This document shows positions 16,283-21,330 of a stretch of 21,330 nt of DNA, piece by piece (the first letter of the stretch is position 1; each line of letters opens with the position of its first letter). Source of the DNA: DAOTUB01 sp034437455. Lineage in GTDB: Bacteria; Chloroflexota; Anaerolineae; B4-G1. The stretch lies in the NCBI GenBank assembly GCA_034437455.1, contig DAOTUB010000136.1:1-21330 (forward strand), written 5' to 3'. Below the pieces are notes generated by a model, which was given only the letters and a program-made list of their open reading frames with translations, ran no database searches and was not told the origin of the DNA. The translations under genes and the position numbers were made by a program.

Positions 16283-18067
16283 TTATCTCAGGACAAGCGG
16301 CAGGTAAATAAAATAGTCCTGACGCCTGGTCACGACGACCACGCGCGGCGCAGCCTCCACCAGCCCGCCGCAGTTTTCCGCCGTCAGCGTGAGCGTGTAC
16401 GTGTCCGGCGCGGCCCATCGATAGACGCCGCTGCTGTGGTTCTGTCCGTTGGTAGGCGTGGGCGACCAGGTGTAGGTGATGGGCGGCGTGGCACCGGCGG
16501 GAGTGATGGCGGCGGTGAAGGTATACGGCGTGTCCACGTAGAGCGTACCGGTGAGACCGGTCAGGTCAGTGATGGCAGCGCCGGTGAGCGGTATGCACTC
16601 TGATACCGGCTCGGTGAACCTCACGACGAGCGTGCTCTGAGCCGCGCCGCCGGCGCCCTGGGTCGTGGCAGAGATGTGCGCCGCGCCTGCCACGTCGGAG
16701 GTGACGATCGCCAGCGCCATGCCGCCGCTGGTCACCGAGCGCGCCCAGATGTCGCCCAGGTCTGTGCCGAACGTCACCAACACCTCCCCCGCCCCCCCTT
16801 TCCTCCCCCCCAATGGGAGGGACAGAGGGGGGGGGCTGGTGACCGTCGCCGTCACGGTGATGACGCCGCCGACGGTCTGTGCGGGTGGGTCGGCCTGCAA
16901 TTGCGTCACCACGTAGGGCGCGTCGGCTCGCTGCGTGGCGGTGTAGACGTCATCGGCCGGCGTGGCGGTGGCCTGGCCCTCGCTCTGCGTCCAGTAGTAG
17001 TCGGAGCGCATCAGCGAGGCGAGTTGCGCGTCGCTCATCTGCCCCAGCAGACGGCAGTCGTCGCCGACGCCCGCGCACGGCGGCGATTGCGGGAAGCCGT
17101 AGGACCAGAAATAGAGATGGTTGGCGGCCATGTGCTTGTCCAGATCGTTCGACGCATACGCCGGGTCCATCGCCGCGTAGAGCACCATCGGCTTGAGGGC
17201 GTCGTTGGCATCCCCCTCGTCCGGCGTCGTCCACTCGGAGGACCAGTACCACTCGAACAACGTGCCCGTGGGGAGCAGCTCGGCGACGTACTCGCGGACC
17301 ACTTCTCCGGTCGTCTTGCCGCCCAGATACGTTCTGGGATCGGGGGACCAGTACGGATCCAGCAGCGCCACTCGCGCGGGACGCAGGTGTTCCGACAGCT
17401 CACCGGCGGCGATCCCATCGTCGACCAGCTTGGTCAGGCGCACGGCCATCTGGTTGCCCAGCGAGTGTCCGGCGATGCGAACGGTACCGGTGTAGGTATC
17501 CAGCGCCGCCGTGTACGCCTCGTAGAACAACTCGGCTGCGCTGGGCGTGCCGGCCGGCGCGGCGACGTATCCCCCCACGAGCGGGACGGCGTCCCAATCG
17601 TACCAACGCATCCCCTGGGGACCATCAGGAGTCCAAATTTTGGCCTCGGCATCGAGCACGCCTTGCGGCGGCTCTCCGCCAGGGAAACCGATCTCGCCGG
17701 CAAGGCCCGTCCGCTCGTCCGAGAACTGGTTCCAGACAAAGATGCCGACGTTCCAGCCGTCGTCGATCCATGCCGCAATCGTATCGTTGCCATCGAAATC
17801 AAAGTTGGGCAGATTATACGACAAGTACGGCTGCCAGCCGTGGGCAAAGATGAGCGTCGGTTTGGCCGGGTCAAAGTAAGGGTTCGCCTCGCCGGAGACA
17901 AACTTTTGGTTGGCGTTCCCCTTCCCAAACCAGTAAAGGCCGTAACTGAGCGCGTTGGGATTGTAGCCGGCTGAAGGCGCGGCTTGCACTGAAAGCGACA
18001 CCAGCATCACTACGAGGGTTACTCCTGCGAGGAGAATAACCCACCACATTCTCGACTTGCGACTCAT
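16283..18067 (-). CDS. Secreted alpha/beta hydrolase (lipase/esterase-like) with Ig-like and PKD-like C-terminal modules
   Basis: The 594-residue protein starts with a signal peptide (basic MSRKSR, hydrophobic core to about residue 26, QAA near 30). The hydrolase domain spans about 40-330. TLIFAHGWQP (71-80) supplies the oxyanion-hole HG. IAGHSLGNQ (198-206) is the G-x-S-x-G elbow with Ser202 as nucleophile. Asp238 in LLDPYW and His312 or His317 are candidate acid and base. An Ig/invasin-like region (about 385-485) and a PKD-like region (about 490-580; PITYTWSPTP, DTYTLTLTAEN) follow. The chain ends in YFIYLPLVLR, a tail I associate with secreted Chloroflexota proteins. It starts 12 bp after mobA, behind a perfect AAGGAGGTG site that overlaps the mobA stop, so the two are probably co-transcribed. 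The substrate is unknown. Confidence 0.85.
   Translation of the reverse strand: MSRKSRMWWVILLAGVTLVVMLVSLSVQAAPSAGYNPNALSYGLYWFGKGNANQKFVSGEANPYFDPAKPTLIFAHGWQPYLSYNLPNFDFDGNDTIAAWIDDGWNVGIFVWNQFSDERTGLAGEIGFPGGEPPQGVLDAEAKIWTPDGPQGMRWYDWDAVPLVGGYVAAPAGTPSAAELFYEAYTAALDTYTGTVRIAGHSLGNQMAVRLTKLVDDGIAAGELSEHLRPARVALLDPYWSPDPRTYLGGKTTGEVVREYVAELLPTGTLFEWYWSSEWTTPDEGDANDALKPMVLYAAMDPAYASNDLDKHMAANHLYFWSYGFPQSPPCAGVGDDCRLLGQMSDAQLASLMRSDYYWTQSEGQATATPADDVYTATQRADAPYVVTQLQADPPAQTVGGVITVTATVTSPPPLSLPLGGRKGGAGEVLVTFGTDLGDIWARSVTSGGMALAIVTSDVAGAAHISATTQGAGGAAQSTLVVRFTEPVSECIPLTGAAITDLTGLTGTLYVDTPYTFTAAITPAGATPPITYTWSPTPTNGQNHSSGVYRWAAPDTYTLTLTAENCGGLVEAAPRVVVVTRRQDYFIYLPLVLR
16782..16836 (-). repeat. 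C/G-rich palindromic repeat, in-frame copy in hydrolase gene
   Basis: C-runs followed by aatggg and G-runs on the plus strand encode SPPPLSLPLGGRKGGAGE (residues about 411-428) within the Ig-like region. The layout matches the copies in the giant gene and mobA: a PP-containing start, then GG..GG. Normal-looking Ig-like sequence resumes directly after it (VLVTFGTDLGD), so the element is a loop insertion. Confidence 0.8.
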
Positions 18068-18070
18068 ACT

Positions 18071-18080
18071 GCACCTCCTT
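18071..18080 (-). promoter_or_regulatory. Ribosome binding site of the hydrolase gene
   Basis: The minus strand reads AAGGAGGTGC, then AGT and ATG at 18067. This is a near-complete anti-Shine-Dalgarno match. It touches the mobA TAA at 18080-18082, so ribosomes ending on mobA finish directly on this site, which points to translational coupling. Confidence 0.85.
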
Positions 18081-18793
18081 TAATTGGGATGGGTCTGTTT
18101 CCGCTCCCACTCCATCTGCACCGCTTTCCACTCCTCAGGGGTGTTGATGTTGCGGAAAGAATGCAGGCCAGGGTCAAAGGGAATCACGTCGTCTGAGGTC
18201 ACGTAGCGGACCCGCACGTGGGGAAAGAACGAGATGATGCGTCGTCGTTTCGCGCGAATGGCCGCCTCCACCGCCGGCAGGCAGGTGCGCCGGTAGGCTC
18301 CGTGGAGAGGTTCGATGAATCCCCCCCCCTCAATCCCCCCCACTGCGCTGCGCTTGCGGGAGGGAGGCTCGTGGCGCAGCAGGACCACGTCGAATCCCTC
18401 CGCCCAATCTGCAAAGGCTCGCAAAAGATCAGGGTTCAAGAAGGGCATGTCACAGCCCACGACCAGCGACAACTCGTGGGCCGCCGCCCCCAGCCCCGCT
18501 TGCAAGCCGCCCAGCACGCCCACGTGACGAAAGCGATCCTCGACCAGTGGGACTCCCAGGCCAGCGTAGGGCCGCACGTCGCCCGCCACGATCAACACCT
18601 CGGCGCACACGCTCGCCATGCGCTCGATGACGATCTCGATCAATGAACGGCCATCCAACTCGAGGAAGGCCTTGTTGCGTCCCATCCGCCGGCTGGCCCC
18701 ACCCGCCAACACGAGACCGGTGATCTGGTAATTTGGTGATTGATGATTTGGAGATCGGCGATCAGTGGATGAGTCAATCCCCAAATCTGCCAT
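18080..18793 (-). CDS. mobA: Molybdenum cofactor guanylyltransferase MobA
   Basis: MobA joins GMP from GTP to molybdopterin-type cofactor to make the guanine dinucleotide form used by formate dehydrogenases and related enzymes. The nucleotide-binding signature LAGGASRRMGRNKA is at 29-42, and the HVGVLGGLQAGL segment is at 90-101. VGCDMPF with the metal-binding Asp115 is at 112-118. EPLHGAYRR is at 161-169 and the C-terminal NINTPEEW at 215-222. At 237 residues it is longer than usual for two reasons. Residues 1-23 come from low-complexity spacer-like DNA (SPNHQSPNYQ), and residues about 142-159 (PPSRKRSAVGGIEGGG) are a palindromic repeat inserted in a loop. The family's usual start would be just before ITGLVLAGG, but no ATG exists there. 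The ATG at 18793 is used by default, with GAGGTT nearby. It overlaps mvhD by 20 bp. Confidence 0.9.
   Translation of the reverse strand: MADLGIDSSTDRRSPNHQSPNYQITGLVLAGGASRRMGRNKAFLELDGRSLIEIVIERMASVCAEVLIVAGDVRPYAGLGVPLVEDRFRHVGVLGGLQAGLGAAAHELSLVVGCDMPFLNPDLLRAFADWAEGFDVVLLRHEPPSRKRSAVGGIEGGGFIEPLHGAYRRTCLPAVEAAIRAKRRRIISFFPHVRVRYVTSDDVIPFDPGLHSFRNINTPEEWKAVQMEWERKQTHPN
18321..18368 (-). repeat. C/G-rich palindromic repeat, in-frame copy in mobA
   Basis: Plus-strand C-runs, caatcccccc, then actgcgctgcgcttgcgg and gagggagg, form the same class of element as at 7804, 9235 and 16782. Here the centre carries an extra gcgctgcgc. In mobA it encodes PPSRKRSAVGGIEGGG, between the strand DVVLLR and the conserved EPLHGAYRR. 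MobA proteins normally have a short loop here. Confidence 0.8.
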
Positions 18794-18812
18794 CTCCCAA
18801 CCTCAAATCCAA
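18722..18812. repeat. Low-complexity spacer-like sequence forming the mvhD/mobA junction
   Basis: The stretch is built from short related words on the plus strand (ttggtgattgatgatttgg, agatcggcgatc, then ccaaatctgccatctcccaa and cctcaaatcc). It supplies both the last residues of MvhD (RLGDGRFGD) and the first 23 residues of MobA. It looks like a spacer of simple repeats captured by both reading frames rather than conserved coding sequence. Confidence 0.55.
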
Positions 18813-19217
18813 CGGGGGGAGGGTGCGCAGCGTCTCGGTAAACTCCTGTACGGTCTCGGCGAACAGCCCGCCCTCAGAGGCGGCGACCCATTTGGCCAGA
18901 AATCGTTCCGGCTCGATGCCGGTGAATTCGAGAAGCACTTTGAGTACCGGCATGCGGCGGGCAGTGCGATGGTTGCCGGTCGAGTAATGACAGTCGCCGA
19001 TGTGACAGCCCAACATCATCACGCCGTCCGCTCCGGCCCGAAACGTGCGGATGATCAGTTCGGGCGAGACGCGGCCGGAGCAGGGGACGCGGATAATCTT
19101 GAGATTTGGTGGATACTTGAGCCGGGTCGACCCGGCCAGGTCCGCCCCGGCGTAACTGCACCAGTTGCAGAGAAAACCAACGATCTTGGGTTCATACGTC
19201 TCGTTTGCCATTGCCAT
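18774..19217 (-). CDS. mvhD: MvhD-type hydrogenase/Hdr iron-sulfur subunit
   Basis: This small [2Fe-2S] protein passes electrons between a hydrogenase or formate dehydrogenase module and HdrA in the cytoplasm. The 147 residues fit the family (about 140). Conserved cysteines are visible: CNWCSYAGAD (17-26), VPCSGRVS (44-51) and GCHIGDCHY (70-78), followed by the conserved VLLEFTGIEPERF. It lies 3 bp after hdrA, as expected for a partner of HdrA. The start could be the first ATG (19217) or the second (19211). The GAGGT overlapping the hdrA stop directly abuts the first ATG but is six bases from the second, so MANETYEP is the more likely N-terminus. The C-terminal nine residues come from low-complexity DNA. 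No MvhA or MvhG hydrogenase subunits are in the window. Confidence 0.93.
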   Translation of the reverse strand: MAMANETYEPKIVGFLCNWCSYAGADLAGSTRLKYPPNLKIIRVPCSGRVSPELIIRTFRAGADGVMMLGCHIGDCHYSTGNHRTARRMPVLKVLLEFTGIEPERFLAKWVAASEGGLFAETVQEFTETLRTLPPLDLRLGDGRFGD

Positions 19218-19220
19218 ACC

Positions 19221-21191
19221 TCACGCCGCTGCCATTTCCAATTCTTGCATCGCGTTCATCGCCCCCAGCATCTCGGAGATCAACTGGCGGTCGGTAAAGT
19301 GCCGCAAGGTGATCGCCTTGGAAGGACAGGTCCCGGTGCAGGTGCCGCATCCCTTGCACAGTGCCTCGTTCACATGGGCTACCTTGCGATCCTCCAGGAA
19401 CTCGATGGCGGAATACGGGCAGGTCTGGACACACTGCGTGCAGCCCACGCACATCATCTCGTCCACGATGGCCGTGGCCGCCTCCGTCTCGACCTCGCCC
19501 CGGCGGATGAAGGTGAGCACGCGCGCCGCCGCCGCCGATCCCTGGGCCACCGATTCGGGGATGTCCCGCGGCCCCTGGGCGCAGCCGGCGATAAAGACGC
19601 CGCCGGTCAAGGTCGCGATCGGGTCCAGCTTGGGGTGCTTTTCCTTGAACCAGCCGTCGGCGTCGCAACTGAGGCTGAACAGGCGGGCCACCTCCTCCGC
19701 GTCGTGGCGCGGCTCGAGGCCCACGCTCAGGATGACCATGTCGACCGGCACGCGCAACTGCCGCCCCAGCGCCCGATCATCCACATAGATCACCAGCTTC
19801 CCGTCCTCCGGCAGGATCTCGGACGGACGCCCGTTGATAAAGATAGCGCCCTCCTTCTGCAACCGCTTGTAGAATTCCTCGTAGGTCTTGCCGCCGGTGC
19901 GCATGTCAATGTAGAACTCGTAGATGCGGGCGCCGGTCTTGCCGTGGACCAGGTGGGCTAGCTTGAGCGAGTACATGCAGCAGACCTTTGAGCAATACGG
20001 GTTATAGTTTTCGTCCCGGCTGCCCACGCAGTGGATGACGGCGATGCTCTCCGGCTCGGTCTCCCCATCGCGCATGACGATGCGGCCATTGGTGGGGCCA
20101 GACCCGGCCAGCATGCGCTCGACCTCCAGGCTGGTAAAGACGTCAGGATAGCGGCCATAGCCATACGGGGAGATGCGCCGGGCGTCGAAAACGTCATAGC
20201 CGGTAGCGACGATGACGTTGCCTACCTCGACCTCCAGGAACGTATCTTCCTGCTCAAAGTCAATCGCTCCGGTGGGGCATTCCTTCTCGCACACTCTACA
20301 ACGGCCTTTGGTGAAAAAGAGACAGTTCTCCCGATCGATCACGGGGATGGCCGGCACCGCCTGGGCAAAGGGCCGGTAGACGGCCTTGCGCTTTCCCAGT
20401 CCTGCGTTAAAGCCGTCGTCCACGACCCGCCGGGGGCACTTTTCCTCACACGTGCCGCAGCCGGTGCACTTTTCCTCGTCAATCGACCGCGCCCGCTTGC
20501 GAATGCGCGCGGTGAAATTGCCCACATAGCCCGAGATTTCCTCGACCTCGCTATAGGTCAGGAGGGTGATGTTGGGATGCCGACCGGCATCCATCATCTT
20601 GGGGCCGAGAATTCAGGCGCTACAGTCGAGCGTGGGAAAGGTCTCGTCCAGTTGGGCCATGCGCCCGCCAATGGACGGCTCCCGCTCGACCAGGTAGACC
20701 GGGTAATTGGCGTCGGCAAGCTCCAGGGCGGCCTGGATGCCCGTGATCCCCGCGCCGACGATCAGTGTAGCCGGATTGATCTTGACCTTGTTGATGCTCA
20801 GCGGTTGGTGGCAGCGCACCCGCGAGACGGCCGCGCCGACCAGGGCCTTGGCCTTGTCCGTGGCTTTGTCCCGATCCTCGTGCACCCAGGAGCATTGCTC
20901 GCGGATGTTTGCCATCTCAAAGTAGTAGGGGTTCAGTCCGGTCTCGGCCACCGCCCGCTGGAACGTCGGCTCGTGCATGCGCGGCGTGCAAGAAGCCACC
21001 ACGACTCGATCCAGCCCCAGTTCCCGGATGTCCTCTTTGATCATCTCCTGGCCCAGGCTGGAGCACATGAACTCGTAATCGCGGGAGACAGCGACTCCGT
21101 CCAGCCCCGCGGCCCACTCGGCCACTTTCTCGCAGGCCACCATGCCGGCGATGTTGTTTCCACAGTGACACACATAGACGCCAATTTTCAT
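19221..21191 (-). CDS. hdrA: HdrA-type FAD iron-sulfur electron-transfer subunit, predicted selenoprotein (UGA at codon 193)
   Basis: HdrA is the FAD-containing hub of heterodisulfide reductase-type complexes, where electrons can be bifurcated or confurcated. Read through one in-frame TGA (20613-20615), the protein is 656 residues. Order: N-terminal domain with YVCHCGNN (C8, C10) and SCTPRMHEP; Rossmann FAD site VGAGITG (145-151); TLDCSA-U-ILGPKM (Sec193); ferredoxin motif CTGCGTCEEKC (242-252); cysteines 290, 298, 301 and 305; HdrA-type cluster C388, C400, C404, C405 (CSKVCC); C-terminal double ferredoxin CVGCTQC..C (581-591) and CKGCGTC..C (612-622). Some methanogen HdrA proteins have Sec at this same spot, and others have Cys. 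A SECIS-like hairpin follows the TGA. Other genes here use TGA as a normal stop, so this is local recoding. Other ends of the pathway (hdrBC, fdh or mvhAG, selAB) are outside the window. Confidence 0.9.
20568..20615 (-). promoter_or_regulatory. Selenocysteine UGA codon and predicted bacterial SECIS hairpin
   Basis: The UGA is at 20615-20613. After 27 nt comes a GGUC loop (20585-20582) closed by a perfect 7-bp stem, GGAUGCC (20592-20586) with GGCAUCC (20581-20575). A lower GAUG/CAUC stem (20598-20595 with 20571-20568) lies across a small internal loop. Bacterial SECIS elements are hairpins inside the coding region with the apical loop roughly 16-37 nt after the UGA and a G in the first two loop positions, often GGU. 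This one meets each criterion. SelB would bind the loop to deliver Sec-tRNA. Confidence 0.82.
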
Positions 21192-21196
21192 CTGTT

Positions 21197-21202
21197 ACCT
21201 CC
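21197..21202 (-). promoter_or_regulatory. Ribosome binding site of hdrA
   Basis: The minus strand reads GGAGGT, then AACAG and ATG at 21191. The spacing of five bases supports the start MKIGVYVCHCG, which is the family's usual N-terminus. Confidence 0.85.
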
Positions 21203-21213
21203 ATAATCGTGAT

Positions 21214-21330
21214 TCCCCCACCCCAACCCTCCCCCGCAAGCGGGGGAGGGAGTCCCCTCCCACTTTTTGCGAGGGAGGAAAAGTGTCCCACCCCCGCGCT
21301 TTTTGCGAGAGAGAGTATCCCCCCCCCCCC
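21214..21330. repeat. C/G-rich hairpin and short repeats upstream of hdrA
   Basis: A perfect hairpin with 11-bp arms, ccctcccccgc (21227-21237) and gcgggggaggg (21240-21250), has a two-base loop. It belongs to the same class as the in-frame copies inside three genes. Beyond it, ctttttgcgag occurs twice (21263-21273 and 21299-21309). The window ends in a run of 12 C. No convincing promoter or gene is visible, so hdrA may belong to an operon that begins outside the window. Confidence 0.7.

Noticed and set aside
20598..20615. The TGA in hdrA as a real stop or a frameshift making a pseudogene
   Set aside because: The frame is unchanged on both sides, conservation continues without a gap, the codon sits at the known Sec/Cys position, and a SECIS-like hairpin follows at the proper distance.
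20613..20615. Genome-wide reassignment of TGA to Trp or Gly
   Set aside because: The giant gene, hdrA and mvhD all end in TGA at sensible places, and Trp residues are encoded by TGG.

Overview
The window looks like part of a GC-rich bacterial chromosome. It is most likely from an anaerobic or facultative Chloroflexota (Anaerolineae-like) lineage. I infer this from the very long LamG/Ig-like/TSP3 surface protein, from the C-terminal motif YLPLVLR on a secreted hydrolase, and from many small spacer-type palindromes of a kind I associate with that phylum. The taxonomic call rests on recognition, not on a search. Every gene I can support lies on the minus strand, so the biological order runs from 21330 down to 1. 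Both window edges are simple-sequence DNA: a 25-bp tandem repeat at the left and a poly-C run at the right.

Region 18.1-21.3 kb is a tight redox operon: hdrA, then mvhD, then mobA. The hdrA frame is interrupted by one in-frame TGA exactly where some methanogen HdrA proteins carry selenocysteine (DCSA-U-ILGPKM). A 7-bp hairpin with a GGUC loop starts at the right distance downstream to be a bacterial SECIS. hdrA should therefore be read as one 656-residue selenoprotein (19221-21191), not as two ORFs. HdrA and MvhD would pass electrons between a formate dehydrogenase or hydrogenase (not in the window) and an Hdr-type acceptor. MobA makes the guanylated molybdenum cofactor that such formate dehydrogenases need.

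Region 16.3-18.1 kb encodes a secreted alpha/beta hydrolase with Ig-like/PKD-like modules. It starts 12 bp after mobA, so it is probably co-transcribed with it. A 425-bp spacer follows. It holds two foldback structures and a candidate promoter.

Region 0.45-15.9 kb is one gene for a 5135-residue membrane-anchored surface protein. It has a LolA/LppX-like N-terminal domain with two further helices, two TSP3-type calcium-binding blocks and an internal cluster of about six helices. These are followed by six LamG jellyroll domains (one carrying a PA14-like insertion), Ig-like domains, a P-domain and a C-terminal membrane helix. Its stop codon overlaps the start of a decayed SAM-methyltransferase pseudogene (about 240-453), which runs out into the left-edge repeats.

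A theme across the window is that spacer-type repeats have entered coding sequence in frame. C/G-rich palindromes lie inside mobA, inside the hydrolase and twice inside the giant gene. An octamer minisatellite lies inside the giant gene's N-terminal domain, and low-complexity filler forms the mvhD/mobA junction. No tRNA, rRNA, CRISPR array or transposase was recognised.
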